NCBI GenBank assembly: GCA_021776735.1
Contig: JAJFFH010000050.1
Coordinates: 62,001-126,000 of the forward strand
Origin: Planctomycetota bacterium
GTDB lineage: Bacteria; Planctomycetota; PLA2
Length of the DNA stretch: 64,000 nt
Direction of reading: 5' to 3'
Positions within the stretch are counted from its first letter, which is position 1, and every line of letters starts with the position of its first letter. The translations under genes were made by a program, and so were the position numbers. The notes beneath the pieces were generated by a model, which searched no databases, had not been told where the DNA came from, and worked only from the letters and a program-made list of their open reading frames with translations. Below, one piece after another: positions 24,928 to 34,336 of this stretch.

Positions 24928-27615
24928 CTACTGGACCACGGTCGCGAGCGCGGCGCGGACCTCCTCCAGTGCTCCGTCGAGGCCGTCTGCGGACGGTGCG
25001 CGGCCTTGGGCCATTTGGGGGCGCCCGCCGCCCTTGCCACCGAGTTTCTCGGCCAGCTTGCGCAGGGCGTCGCCGGCCTTGAGGCCCGCGGCGACCGCAC
25101 CGTCGGTCGATGTCGCGACCAGCGGAACCGCCTTGCCCCCGTTGCCGGCAAGGAGGATCAGGCACTCGCCATCGAGCTTGACGCGCAGGGCGTCGGACAG
25201 AGCGAGCAGCTCCTTGGGATTGTCGGTCTCGATGGCCTCGACGACGATACGAATACCGCCGGCTTCGACGGCGCGTCCGGCGATGTCGTCCGCGGCAGCC
25301 GTGCCCGACTCGCGGCGCGAGGCTGCCTCTTTTTGCCGGAGGGTGCGCACCTCGTCCTGCAGACTCGCGATGCGGTCCGCGAGGCCCGCGGGCGCCGCCT
25401 TGAGACTCGTCGCGACGTCGTGCAGAAGTCCACGCTGCTCGCGCGCCAACGTGAACGCGCCACTGCCCGACACCATCTCGATGCGACGCACGCCGGCCGC
25501 CACGCCGGCCTCGTGGAGGACGAGGGTCGTTCCAATCTCCGCGGCCGTGCCGACGTGGATGCCGCCGCACAATTCGAGGCTGTGCTCACCGATGCGCACG
25601 ACCCGCACGACGTCGCCGTACTTTTCGCCGAACAACGCCATCGCCCCCGCGGCGCGTGCCGCGTCGATGTCCACCTCGTCGGTCTGGACGGACGAGTTGC
25701 GGGCAACCTCGTCGTGTACCCAGGCCTCGATCGCCGCGAATTCGTCCGGCTTGACCGATTGCGGGTGCGTAAAGTCAAAACGCAGCTTGTCGGGTGCGAC
25801 AAGCGAGCCCGCCTGGGTGACGTGCTTGCCCAGCACGGTGCGCAGTGCGGCGTGCAACAGATGTGTGGCCGAGTGGTTGCGGGTGATCGCGTTACGCCGG
25901 CCCCGGTCCACCCGAAGCGACGCTTTCGTACCGCGTTCGAGCGCACCTTCCACCACGCGGCCGCGGTGCAGCCAGTAGCCATCGATCTTCGTCGTGCCCT
26001 TGACTTCAAAACGGCCTTGCGGCGTTTCGATGACCCCGGCGTCGCCCATCTGGCCGCCCGACTCGGCATAGAACGGCGTCACACGCGTGACGAGCTGGAC
26101 CTCGCCGTTTTCGGCCGTGATGCGGTCGAGGATGTGCACGCCCGACAAGAGAGCCAGGACTTCGGAGTCGGCGTCGGTGCTCGCGTAGCCGACGAACTCC
26201 GATGCGGACACGGTCTTTTTGATCGCCGTGACCGCGGTTTCCTGAAAGACGTCGCCCTTCATGCCGGACGCCCGGCGTGCGCGCTCGCGCTGCGCTTCCA
26301 TGCACTCGTCGAAACCTGCGCGATCGACGTTGAGGCCGCGTTCCGCACAGATCTCCTCGCACAGCTCCAGCGGGAATCCGTGCGAGTCGTAGAGCTCGAA
26401 GGCGGCCTTGCCCGACAGGGTAGTTCGCGCCCTCCTTCCCCCCGATAGTGTGGCCCCCGCGCCCCCTCCCCCTGACTCCGATTCGTCGCCCGCAAGATCC
26501 GAAATCGCCCGCTCGAGCATCTGCATGCCCGCGTGGTAGGTCTCGCGAAACTTCCTGTCCTCGGCGCGCAGGAAGGCCTCGGCGGCCGGCTGGGCATCCT
26601 TGACCTCGGGATACGCGGTGGCCATGACCTCGACGACCACGGGCACAAGCCGGTGCAGGAACGTCTCGTCGATGCCGAGGGCAAAGCCGTCGCGAATGGC
26701 GCGGCGCAGGATGCGGCGCGCGACGTAGCCGCGGCCCTCGTTGCTCGGCTTGACGCCGTCCGCGATGAGGAACACGCTGGCGCGGACATGGTCGGCGATC
26801 CGGCGAAACAGCGGGCCCTGCGGGTCGTCGTACGCGTACGACCTGCCCGCGATGTCGGTGAGCGCGCGAATGATCGGCGAAAACAACTCGGTCTCGAAGT
26901 TCGAACGGACCCCGTTGAGCACCGCGAGGATTCGTTCGAAGCCCATGCCGGTATCGATGTTCTTTTGCGCGAGCGGCTCGAGTTCGTGTTTGCCGACGCG
27001 GTTGAACTGCGTGAAGACGATGTTGCCGATTTCGCAGTAGCGACCCGCTTCGGGATCGCCTTCTTCGCCGGGACTGCCGAAGTCGAAAAACAGCTCAGAG
27101 CAGGGTCCGCACGGACCGTTCGGTCCGGCTTCCGGCGCGTTCGCCGGCCAGTAGTTGCTCTTGGCGTCGAGCTTCCAGATGCGCGCGGGATCGATGCCGA
27201 CCTCGTCGCGCCAGATCGCGAACGCCTCGTCGTCGTCTTCATACACCGACACCCACAGCCGGTCGACGGGCAGCTTGATGACCTGGGTCAGGAACTCCCA
27301 CTGCCACCGGATCGCTTCGGACTTGAAGTAGTCGCCGAAGCTGAAGTTGCCCAGCATTTCAAAAAACGTGTGGTGGTAATACGTTCGCCCGACGTTGTCG
27401 AGATCGCCCGTACGCAGGCATTTTTGAGCTGTAGCCGCGCGCTGAAAGGGCAGGTTCCCGACGCCTAAGAACATCTCCTTGAACTGGTTCATCCCCGCCC
27501 CGGTAAACAGCAGGGTCGGATCGTTCGCGGGCACGAGCGAGTCGCTGGGCCAGCGGGTGTGGCCCTTGCTTTCAAAAAACGAGAGGTAGGCTTCGCGGAG
27601 CTCGTCGGGTTTCAC
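24928..27615 (-). CDS. alaS: Alanyl-tRNA synthetase
   Basis: 895 residues. The catalytic domain starts with LREAYLSFFESKGH and includes FTGAGMNQFKEMFLG; the editing domain has the metal-binding NHSATHLLHA and CGGIHVGTAAEIG; the C-terminal domain ends in a Gly-rich linker and helix. It charges tRNA-Ala in the cytoplasm. Between the catalytic and tRNA-binding parts (about 26410-26480) there is an insertion of about 20 residues, rich in Gly, Ser, Thr and Arg, between AGDES and LSGKAAFELYDSHGFP, absent from E. coli AlaRS. Confidence 0.96.
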   Translation of the reverse strand: MKPDELREAYLSFFESKGHTRWPSDSLVPANDPTLLFTGAGMNQFKEMFLGVGNLPFQRAATAQKCLRTGDLDNVGRTYYHHTFFEMLGNFSFGDYFKSEAIRWQWEFLTQVIKLPVDRLWVSVYEDDDEAFAIWRDEVGIDPARIWKLDAKSNYWPANAPEAGPNGPCGPCSELFFDFGSPGEEGDPEAGRYCEIGNIVFTQFNRVGKHELEPLAQKNIDTGMGFERILAVLNGVRSNFETELFSPIIRALTDIAGRSYAYDDPQGPLFRRIADHVRASVFLIADGVKPSNEGRGYVARRILRRAIRDGFALGIDETFLHRLVPVVVEVMATAYPEVKDAQPAAEAFLRAEDRKFRETYHAGMQMLERAISDLAGDESESGGGGAGATLSGGRRARTTLSGKAAFELYDSHGFPLELCEEICAERGLNVDRAGFDECMEAQRERARRASGMKGDVFQETAVTAIKKTVSASEFVGYASTDADSEVLALLSGVHILDRITAENGEVQLVTRVTPFYAESGGQMGDAGVIETPQGRFEVKGTTKIDGYWLHRGRVVEGALERGTKASLRVDRGRRNAITRNHSATHLLHAALRTVLGKHVTQAGSLVAPDKLRFDFTHPQSVKPDEFAAIEAWVHDEVARNSSVQTDEVDIDAARAAGAMALFGEKYGDVVRVVRIGEHSLELCGGIHVGTAAEIGTTLVLHEAGVAAGVRRIEMVSGSGAFTLAREQRGLLHDVATSLKAAPAGLADRIASLQDEVRTLRQKEAASRRESGTAAADDIAGRAVEAGGIRIVVEAIETDNPKELLALSDALRVKLDGECLILLAGNGGKAVPLVATSTDGAVAAGLKAGDALRKLAEKLGGKGGGRPQMAQGRAPSADGLDGALEEVRAALATVVQ

Positions 27616-27708
27616 TGTTCAAGTATAGAAAGGGGGGTCGAGTATAGGAAGGAGGGGTGAAGGGTTGCGGCGGACACGGCCCACCCGGGCGCTGCGAGAA
27701 ACAACCGG

Positions 27709-28131
27709 TCACCGCAGCGTGAGTTCGCTCTCACCGATCCGGGGGCCCATGCGCGGCGTCCCGGAACCCGCATCGTCGTGCCCCCCGATCAGCCAGCGGG
27801 CCTCGAGCACCCGCGGCGGACCGGACCTGCCCGCGACGACGTAGCTCACGGCTTCCCCAGACGACAGGGTTCCCTGGTCGAGACGCAACGTGTCCGCGGG
27901 ATGGTGACGAAGGCGACGCCGCCGAAAGGCCAAGACATCGCCGTCCGTCGCATCCACCGTCGCAATCTCGCGGTCGAAACGAATCAGAACCCCGGCCACG
28001 GACGCGCCGGTCCGATTGCGGAGCGTGAGCCGCACCGGATTGGCGAGCCGGGGGCCGGCGCACGCCACCACCACGACTGCTGTCGGCATGACTGCCAGCA
28101 GCAGCGCGAGGGCGGCGCGACACCGGCACAT
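27709..28131 (-). CDS. Small lipoprotein of unknown function
   Basis: 140 residues with a hydrophobic N-terminus and a lipobox-like VVACAG near residues 20-25. The mature part contains VRLTLRNRTGASVAGVLIRFD, suggestive of a small beta-sandwich. It follows recA at 72 nt spacing in the same orientation. The ribosome site is weak. A reverse dispersed motif copy lies in the coding sequence (27937-27947, encoding ATDGDV). Family not recognised. Confidence 0.55.
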   Translation of the reverse strand: MCRCRAALALLLAVMPTAVVVVACAGPRLANPVRLTLRNRTGASVAGVLIRFDREIATVDATDGDVLAFRRRRLRHHPADTLRLDQGTLSSGEAVSYVVAGRSGPPRVLEARWLIGGHDDAGSGTPRMGPRIGESELTLR

Positions 28132-28136
28132 CCAGC

Positions 28137-28172
28137 GTCTTCTCGGGCTTCCGGGTCTTCCCGGGCTTCCGG
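28137..28172. repeat. Imperfect 18-bp tandem duplication
   Basis: Two adjacent copies of a GC-rich unit (minus strand CCGGAAGCCCGGGAAGA and CCGGAAGCCCGAGAAGA) lie between the recA stop and the next lipoprotein start. Its role is unknown; probably a replication slippage product. Confidence 0.45.
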
Positions 28173-28203
28173 TTTTTCTGATTTTGGGGCTGGGGTCTTG
28201 GGC

Positions 28204-29388
28204 TTATCGCCGCCTCTTCGCCTGCTTGATCGGCTTCGGCATCGGTTCGGAAACCGCGCGCTGTTCGGCCGCGGTCGGCTCCTCTTCGAAGCCCAGCGCG
28301 AGCTTGGTCTCCTGGCCGATTTCCGTCAACAGATCCTGGTTCTCGATGAGGAAGCTGCGGACGCGGTCCCGTCCCTGGCCGAGCCGGGTCTTGCCGTGGC
28401 TGTACCAGGCGCCCTGCTTGCTGACGATGCCGGAGTTGACGGCGAGGTCCAAGAGGTCGCCCTCGCCCGAGATGCCCTGGTCGAACAGGATGTCGAACTC
28501 GGTCATCCGGAACGGCGGCGCGATCTTGTTCTTGACCACCTTGGCCCGCACGCGGTTGCCGACGATTGCATCGCCGTCCTTGATCGAGCCGATCCGGCGC
28601 AGGTCGATGCGCACGGTGGCATAGTACTTGAGCGCACGGCCCCCGGGGGTCGTCTCGGGGCTGCCGAACATGACCCCGATCTTTTCGCGCAACTGGTTCG
28701 TGAAGATGAAGCAGGTACGGGAGCGGGCCACAACGCCGGTGAGCTTGCGCAGCGCCTGGCTCATGAGTCGCGCCTGCAGGCCAACGTGGCTGTCGCCCAT
28801 CTCGCCCTCGATCTCGGCCTTGGGCACGAGTGCGGCGACCGAGTCGATGACGACGACATCGACAGCGGACGAACGAACGAGCATCTCCGCGATCTCGAGC
28901 GCCTGCTCGCCGGTGTCCGGCTGCGAGACCAGGAGTTCGTCGAGGTCCACGCCGATCTTGCGCGCGTAGGCGGGATCGTAGGCGTTCTCGGCGTCGATGA
29001 ACGCACAGACGCCGCCCAGCTTTTGGGCCTCGGCAATGACGTGGCTGCACAGCGTGGTCTTGCCGGACGCCTCCGGGCCGAAGATTTCGATGATTCGGCC
29101 GCGCGGAATTCCCTGGCCACCAAGAGCAACGTCGAGCGACAGGGCCCCTGTCGAGATGCCGGCAACCCGGTGGGCGTTCTTGGCGCCGAGCCGCATGATC
29201 GATCCCGTGCCGAACTGCTTCTCGATCTGTCCGAGCGTGAAGTCCAAGGCCTCGGAGCGGCGCTTGCCATCCTCTTTGGCCTTAGTGCTGGCCTTACTGC
29301 CGGTCTTGGCGTTGGCCTTGTTGCCATTGGCCTCGGTGCTCGCGGCTGCGCCGACGACTGCGCCGTTGGGGTCTTTTTTTCCAACCAT
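28204..29388 (-). CDS. recA: Recombinase A
   Basis: 394 residues from ATG 29388, preceded by a purine-rich GGGGGAGAAAG. The Walker A motif GPEASGKTT, the Walker B strand [12 protein letters not shown] and the DNA-binding loop [10 protein letters not shown] are all present. It catalyses strand exchange and LexA-type coprotease activity. Relative to the canonical sequence it carries [10 protein letters not shown] in place of FIDAEHALDP, and it has a Lys/Ala-rich N-terminal tail of about 40 residues. Confidence 0.97.
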   Translation of the reverse strand: MVGKKDPNGAVVGAAASTEANGNKANAKTGSKASTKAKEDGKRRSEALDFTLGQIEKQFGTGSIMRLGAKNAHRVAGISTGALSLDVALGGQGIPRGRIIEIFGPEASGKTTLCSHVIAEAQKLGGVCAFIDAENAYDPAYARKIGVDLDELLVSQPDTGEQALEIAEMLVRSSAVDVVVIDSVAALVPKAEIEGEMGDSHVGLQARLMSQALRKLTGVVARSRTCFIFTNQLREKIGVMFGSPETTPGGRALKYYATVRIDLRRIGSIKDGDAIVGNRVRAKVVKNKIAPPFRMTEFDILFDQGISGEGDLLDLAVNSGIVSKQGAWYSHGKTRLGQGRDRVRSFLIENQDLLTEIGQETKLALGFEEEPTAAEQRAVSEPMPKPIKQAKRRR

Positions 29389-29498
29389 GTTTCTTTCTCC
29401 CCCCCGATCAACCGCGGACCGCTTGCCGAACGACAAGCAGCAACCGGGCCGGTCGGAGGAATCGACCGTGCCGTTTAGATCTCCGTACTCGCGAGAAC

Positions 29499-30035
29499 CT
29501 AAGTAGCACGCCCGAGGGACAGCTCTGCCTCCGGCTCGTGGATGGCGCCTTCCGGAGTCAGGATCGAGCGGTACAAGACCAGCCGCTCCGCCGTGAATCG
29601 GCCCAGATCCCGGGAGTGATCGACGAATTCCGGCGGCACGCGGTGCGAGGTGCGGAACCGGCCCAGAGTGACGTGAGCCCGAAAAGCACGGCGGTCCGGC
29701 GAAAATCCGAGCGGAAAGAGGGCCTGCTGCACGCTCACGGCCAACGCGCCGGCCTGCATCTGTCCGTCCCCGACGCTGATCCAGACCCCGCCGGCCCGCC
29801 GAGACTCGGGAAAACCTCGCACGCCCTTCAGTTCCACCTCGAATCGGGGATGGGCCGCGGCAACGGGTTCCAGCGCCTCCACAACCGGGGCGTGGTGCTC
29901 GATTTCGCCCAAAAACCGGATCGTCAGATGGATCGCGTCGGCATCTAGAGCGCGCAGACTCGGAATCGATGCTCCAAGGGCGGCCAACTCCCGCCGGAGC
30001 GCAGCGGGGAGTGCCAAGGCCAAAAACGCGCGCAT
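29499..30035 (-). CDS. thpR: RNA 2',3'-cyclic phosphodiesterase (2H family)
   Basis: 178 residues with both HxT motifs of the 2H phosphoesterases: HLTIRFLG near residue 32 and HVTLGRFR near 121. The enzyme hydrolyses 2',3'-cyclic phosphate ends of RNA (historically called 2'-5' RNA ligase). ATG 30035 (RAFLALALP) is chosen because it matches the usual family N-terminus. It sits between the PfkB kinase and recA. Confidence 0.88.
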   Translation of the reverse strand: MRAFLALALPAALRRELAALGASIPSLRALDADAIHLTIRFLGEIEHHAPVVEALEPVAAAHPRFEVELKGVRGFPESRRAGGVWISVGDGQMQAGALAVSVQQALFPLGFSPDRRAFRAHVTLGRFRTSHRVPPEFVDHSRDLGRFTAERLVLYRSILTPEGAIHEPEAELSLGRAT

Positions 30036-30125
30036 CCGACCGGAGCTCCGCCCCCGCCCCCCCATTTCGCTATCCGCGGCGCATTATGCCCGATCCAACG
30101 CATCCAAAGCCCAAACATCCAAGAG

Positions 30126-31028
30126 TTACGGATGGGCCGTGAATCGCAGGAACTCCTGGTAGCGCCGGTCGATGTCCTCGCGCGCGATGCCCTTGAGCGG
30201 CTCGAGCGAGAAGTCCTGCACGGTGAAGCTGGCCACGACGCCGCCGTAGATCATGGCACGCCGCATATGCTCCTCGCTGACGAGGCCAGCGCTGGCGAGG
30301 TAGCCCATGACGCCGCCCGCGAACGAGTCGCCCGCGCCCGTCGGATCGACGACGGTCTCGACCGGGTAGGCGGGAATGGCGTAGAAGAACTCGCGGTTGA
30401 ACAGGAACGCACCGTGCTCGCCCTTCTTGACGAGGACGATGCGCGGTCCCATCTCGAGCAGCTTGCGGCCGGCCTTGATCAGCGACCCCTCACCCGAGAT
30501 CGAGAGCGCCTCGGCGTCGTTGCAGACCAGCATGTCGACCCGTTGCATCAGCGCCTCGAGGTCCGAGCGCGCGGTGTCGATCCAGAGGTTCATCGTGTCC
30601 ATGGCGACGAACGCTTTTTTGTCGACCTGGCCGAGGATGCTGGCCTGCAGCGCCGGCGGCGAGTTGGCAAGGAAGACGAACTTCGAGTCGCGATACGACT
30701 CCGGCACCTTCGGCTTCCAGCCCTCCAGCACGTTGAGGTGCGTCTCCCTCGTGTCCGCGATGTTTAGGTCGCGAAGATAGGAGCCGGCCCAGCGAAAGCT
30801 CTCCTTGCCACCGACGACCACGCCGCCGAAATCGACGCCGTGGTCGGTGAGCAGCGCGCGGTCCTCGGCGCGAAAATCCTCGCCGATAACGCCGACGAGG
30901 CGAACCGGCGTGAAAAACGACGCGGCGTAGGAGAAGTAGGTGGCCGCGCCCCCGAGGACGTCGTCGGCCTTGCCAGCCGGCGTTTCCACGGAGTCGTAGG
31001 CGAGGGTTCCGACGACGAGAAGACTCAT
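30126..31028 (-). CDS. PfkB-family carbohydrate kinase
   Basis: 300 residues. The N-terminus LLVVGTLAYDSVETP and GGAATYFSYAAS are typical sugar-binding elements, and DPTGAGDSFAGGV near residue 224 has the catalytic Asp and anion hole. Members phosphorylate sugars or nucleosides (ribokinase, adenosine kinase and others); substrate cannot be assigned. ATG 31028 overlaps the stop of the upstream flippase-like gene as ATGA, so they form an operon. Confidence 0.88.
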   Translation of the reverse strand: MSLLVVGTLAYDSVETPAGKADDVLGGAATYFSYAASFFTPVRLVGVIGEDFRAEDRALLTDHGVDFGGVVVGGKESFRWAGSYLRDLNIADTRETHLNVLEGWKPKVPESYRDSKFVFLANSPPALQASILGQVDKKAFVAMDTMNLWIDTARSDLEALMQRVDMLVCNDAEALSISGEGSLIKAGRKLLEMGPRIVLVKKGEHGAFLFNREFFYAIPAYPVETVVDPTGAGDSFAGGVMGYLASAGLVSEEHMRRAMIYGGVVASFTVQDFSLEPLKGIAREDIDRRYQEFLRFTAHP

Positions 31029-32089
31029 GATTTCACCGATGATCGCCCCGGTGCCAAGAACATCGCCCCGGGCAGGGACAACAGGGTCTGGCCCAGGCGG
31101 TAGAGCACGGAGACGCCGACGGCCTGGGCGGGCGAGACACCGAGCGGCACGAGCAGCGCCAGGAACGCCGCGTCGCCGACCCCCCAGCCGCCGGGCAGCC
31201 CCGGCACGGCGGAGAGCATCTGCGCGATGGGTATCGCCGCGCCGAGGGCGACGAGCGGCATCCAGTCCCCGATCGCGCGGGCGTAAAAGGCAAACGCGGT
31301 CAGCAGCAGGAGATGGCCCCCGAGCGCGACGAAGCCGGCGCGAATCAGGGCGCGGGGTCGGCCGCCGTAAAGATCGACCGCGGCTTCGCACTCGCGCAGC
31401 ACGCGGCGAAACGGCAGCCGCTGCAACAGGGAAGGGAGGCGCAGGAACCGTCGGATGCGCGCCGAAAAAAGTACCGCCGTCGCAAGAACGCCGCCGAAGA
31501 ACACGCACAGCACGACCGTGCGCAACGCGCCCAGTGTCGGGACCGCGAGCACGGCGACAGCCGCGAGCAACGCCAGCATCAGGAGACCGATCACGCGATC
31601 GACAAACACCGTGACGGCGCCGCGCGCGCCGCGACCCGGATGGGCGCGGGAAAGGTAGACGGCTTTCAACACGTCGCCGGTCGCCACGCCGCCGGGCAGC
31701 ACCTGACCGCAAAAGTGGCCGACCCATGAGACGCGCAGGAGGGGGGCGGGGGCCGTGGGCAGGTCAGCGCCGCGCAGGAGACCGCCCCACCTCAGAAACG
31801 ACGCGATGAGGCCGAGTAGATGGAACCCAAGCGCCCCGAGCAGGATGCCGGGTCGATCACGGAGCCGGCGTAGGACGCTACCGAGCCCTTCGCGCACCGT
31901 CGCCCCGTCGATGGGGATCGTCTTGTCGCCCTCGTCGGTGCGCACGATCCATGCGGTGCCGGTCCGCTCCACAACGCGACCGACATGCTGGTGGCCGTCG
32001 GCATCGGTCACGCGGTCTTGCCAGCCGACAAACCAAAGCACCAAGACGACCAGTGCGACGCCGACGACGAGCGAAAGACGGCGCGTCAC
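31025..32089 (-). CDS. Lysylphosphatidylglycerol synthase-type transmembrane (UPF0104) protein
   Basis: 354 residues with about eight hydrophobic segments and the family signatures RVSWVGHFCGQVLPGGVATGD and VPGLPGGWGVGDAAF. Related proteins act as lipid flippase-like or hopanoid/dolichol-linked glycosylation partners in the inner membrane. GTG 32089 overlaps the stop of the HEAT-repeat gene (GTGA), indicating translational coupling. An exact substrate is unknown. Confidence 0.82.
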   Translation of the reverse strand: MTRRLSLVVGVALVVLVLWFVGWQDRVTDADGHQHVGRVVERTGTAWIVRTDEGDKTIPIDGATVREGLGSVLRRLRDRPGILLGALGFHLLGLIASFLRWGGLLRGADLPTAPAPLLRVSWVGHFCGQVLPGGVATGDVLKAVYLSRAHPGRGARGAVTVFVDRVIGLLMLALLAAVAVLAVPTLGALRTVVLCVFFGGVLATAVLFSARIRRFLRLPSLLQRLPFRRVLRECEAAVDLYGGRPRALIRAGFVALGGHLLLLTAFAFYARAIGDWMPLVALGAAIPIAQMLSAVPGLPGGWGVGDAAFLALLVPLGVSPAQAVGVSVLYRLGQTLLSLPGAMFLAPGRSSVKS

Positions 32090-33264
32090 CGTTTCGACGC
32101 GGCCGCGGCTGCGGAAGCTTCCGGCACCTTGGCCGCCGCTACTTTGGCAGCCGGTGCCACGCGCCACTCGGCGTGGTCCGCCTGCCACGCGCGCCAGGCC
32201 GCGACGGTGGGCTCGACGCGCGTGCCGGTCATGTCCTGGAGCGCGCGCAGCGCTTGATAGCGAACGTTGGCGTCCTTGTCGTCGAAGCCCACGATCGCCA
32301 GCTCAAACGCCCGCGGCCCACCCACTGCGCCGAAGTAGGCCATCGCCTTGACCTGCACGTCGGGGCTCGTTTCCGGCGCGTCGTACGGGTCGCTCAGCCG
32401 CGCGGCGGCTGCGGACAGCGCGTCCCTCCATCGAATGCGCGTAAGCGACTCGATCGCGGCCGCACGAACGAGCGGCGACGGATCGGGCGGAAACTCGGGC
32501 CGGATCGGATCGCCGAAAGCGACTTCGCGAAGCGCCACGAGAATCCCGATCCGCAGGAGGCCGGGCGCGATTTTTTTGGTCCAAGTGCGTAGGGGGCCGG
32601 GGGCAGCCCGCGCCACGGGTCGCGAGGCCAGCGCGCGAATCATCTGCTGCGCGGAGATCAGCGTGGGTGGCTGCTGCTTGCGCAACGCGTCGAGGCGATC
32701 GACGATCTGCCGGTTGGTGACGCGCTTGCCCTTGCGTAGTTTTTGGGCGTAGTTGAAAAGGTCCTGGCACGCGATGTTGATCTGCTGGTCCGCGCGGCCG
32801 TCCTCCGCCACCGGCGGCAACGCGGCCTCGGGCAGGCGCAGGTAAAGACGCCCAAGATGGGCTGCCGCCAACGACCGCGTCGAAGCGGCCGGGTCGTAGG
32901 CCAAGACATAGACAATCTGGTCGGTGGCAACCGCCATGTCGTCGGGGCCCTGAAACCTCGTGCTGCCCAGCCCACGAACGGCGCGCTCGATCAGGAACTG
33001 CGAGATGTGCGCCGGCGCCCGGTGCTGGTACCGCCGTCCGGCCGGCTTCGTCGAATGATCGCGAATCGTCCGCAGGTACTCGCTCGACCCGCGGTCCTTG
33101 CCCTTGTAGATGTTTTGAAAAAACTCGCGCATCTCGGCGCGCCGAATGTCCCCCTCAATACCGGCACACCCGCCCGCGCCGACCAGAATGGCCCCAGCGA
33201 CAAGCACGCCAAAAAAGCGGACGGACGGCGATCCAATCGACCGCGCCGACAACAACCTCCACAT
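32086..33264 (-). CDS. Lipoprotein with HEAT-type repeats
   Basis: 392 residues. The N-terminus carries a hydrophobic run and lipobox (FGVLVAGAILVGAGGC). The C-terminal half has helical pairs resembling HEAT repeats (SPLVRAAAIESLTRI, DVQVKAMAYFGAVGG, DANVRYQALRALQDM). Such repeats are protein-interaction scaffolds. ATG 33264 is uncertain: AGGGG is too close, and a TTG two codons later follows GGAGG. A dispersed motif copy overlaps the signal-peptide coding region (33222-33232). It begins the HEAT - flippase-like - PfkB operon. Confidence 0.68.
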   Translation of the reverse strand: MWRLLSARSIGSPSVRFFGVLVAGAILVGAGGCAGIEGDIRRAEMREFFQNIYKGKDRGSSEYLRTIRDHSTKPAGRRYQHRAPAHISQFLIERAVRGLGSTRFQGPDDMAVATDQIVYVLAYDPAASTRSLAAAHLGRLYLRLPEAALPPVAEDGRADQQINIACQDLFNYAQKLRKGKRVTNRQIVDRLDALRKQQPPTLISAQQMIRALASRPVARAAPGPLRTWTKKIAPGLLRIGILVALREVAFGDPIRPEFPPDPSPLVRAAAIESLTRIRWRDALSAAAARLSDPYDAPETSPDVQVKAMAYFGAVGGPRAFELAIVGFDDKDANVRYQALRALQDMTGTRVEPTVAAWRAWQADHAEWRVAPAAKVAAAKVPEASAAAAASKR

Positions 33265-33335
33265 ACCCCTATTGGAAACGCTGGGGGGGACGCCAGCAAG
33301 CCACGCCCACGCCCGATTTTGGCCCGATTTGGGGA

Positions 33336-34097
33336 TCAGCCGCCGGACGGCCCGGGGGACGGGATTCGCAGCTCCCTGTGCGGCTTGAAGGCGCCATCGC
33401 AAAGCTCGATGATCAGCGGATGGTCGCTCGGAATAGCGCGGCGTTTCAGGAGGCGCACGCCCCAGTGCTGAAACCCGGCAACCGCGTCAGGCGTCACGTC
33501 CTTTTTCGCTGCCACGAACCGGAGCCGGTAGGTGTCGTGCTCACGGACCAGCAGAGCGCCACGCTCGCGGTCCAGTTCTACGCCGTCGAGCAACTCGACC
33601 AAGACGGTCGCGGTCGCGGTGGCTTTGCTTCGGGTCACAGGCGGCCGAAACGAAACCGTCCACGGATGTTTCCGGACCACGGCATCGACGGGAACGGAGC
33701 GAAAGACTCCAAAGCTGGCGTCGCAAAGATCGACGACCAACGGACGGCCGTGCGGAATGGCGCCGCGCAGGAGCATCTGCGTGCCTCGGTTGCGGAATCC
33801 GGCAACCTGTCCAGGCGTGGCGGTTTTGGTCGGGAGTGCGAAGCGCAGATGGTACTTGCCGTCCTTCAACGCGATCATCACCTCGCGGCGCTCGCCGGGA
33901 TCGTGGTCTCCAATCAACGCGATCAGGGCATCGGCAACCCGCTCCGCCGTCTTCTCTTTGACCGGCTTCCGGTAGTACACGGTCAGCCCCCTCCGCTCGA
34001 CCGATCGTCCTGGAAAGGGAATCAAGAAGATGAGAGCAAGGACCAGGGCTGCGGGAACAACCACCCACCAAAAAAGCCTCATGAGCAGGTGGAACAT
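33336..34097 (-). CDS. Membrane-anchored protein with an internal domain duplication
   Basis: 253 residues. One N-terminal membrane segment (about 5-25) is followed by two related halves: residues about 38-137 and 140-245 share the pattern KYHLRFALPTKTATPGQVAGF / TYRLRFVAAKKDVTPDAVAGF and then R-AIP-G/S-x-P-L-V/I-x-L-C-D. So one domain of about 100 residues has been duplicated in tandem. Family not recognised; the domains should be outside the membrane. Confidence 0.65.
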   Translation of the reverse strand: MFHLLMRLFWWVVVPAALVLALIFLIPFPGRSVERRGLTVYYRKPVKEKTAERVADALIALIGDHDPGERREVMIALKDGKYHLRFALPTKTATPGQVAGFRNRGTQMLLRGAIPHGRPLVVDLCDASFGVFRSVPVDAVVRKHPWTVSFRPPVTRSKATATATVLVELLDGVELDRERGALLVREHDTYRLRFVAAKKDVTPDAVAGFQHWGVRLLKRRAIPSDHPLIIELCDGAFKPHRELRIPSPGPSGG

Positions 34098-34233
34098 TAC
34101 CGGACTCCGGTCCCGTGCACAGCGGTCGCGGAAAGTCAGGGGTCTTGGGGGCCGAAAGCCCCCAAGACCCTCCCCCACGCCGGGTTCGTTGATTGACGGA
34201 CCGCCGGGTCGCCCTTAGAGTTTTCACTCCCAC

Positions 34234-34280
34234 GCCGAGGTGGCGGAATTGGCAGACGCGCTAGGTTCAGGACTTAGCCC
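34234..34280 (+). tRNA. 5' half of tRNA-Leu (anticodon CAG), 3' half missing
   Basis: The sequence has the acceptor 5' strand GCCGAGG, a Leu-type D arm (GCGGAATTGGCAGACGC) and an anticodon arm CTAGG-TTCAGGA-CTTAG with anticodon CAG. After the anticodon stem it diverges: there is no type II variable arm, no GTTCRA T-loop and no CCTCGGC to close the acceptor stem. A terminator follows. It is a truncated gene at the edge of a mobile element; the missing half was not found in the window. Confidence 0.8.
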
Positions 34281-34306
34281 GACGCCCCGAAACCAGCGGT
34301 ACTTGC

Positions 34307-34336
34307 GGCCCCCTGTTGTCCACAGGGGGCCTTTTT
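34307..34336 (+). terminator. Intrinsic terminator after the tRNA-Leu half
   Basis: GGCCCCCTGT and ACAGGGGGCC form a perfect 10-bp stem with a 5-nt loop, directly followed by five T residues. It is a textbook rho-independent terminator on the plus strand. Confidence 0.85.

Noticed and set aside
31029..31727. Upstream extension of the PfkB frame
   Set aside because: It is Arg-rich shadow sequence within the flippase-like gene in another phase; ATG 31028 overlaps that gene's stop as expected for an operon.
34234..34336. Intron within tRNA-Leu
   Set aside because: No group I or II intron core is visible and the break lies after the anticodon stem followed by a terminator, not inside the anticodon loop.
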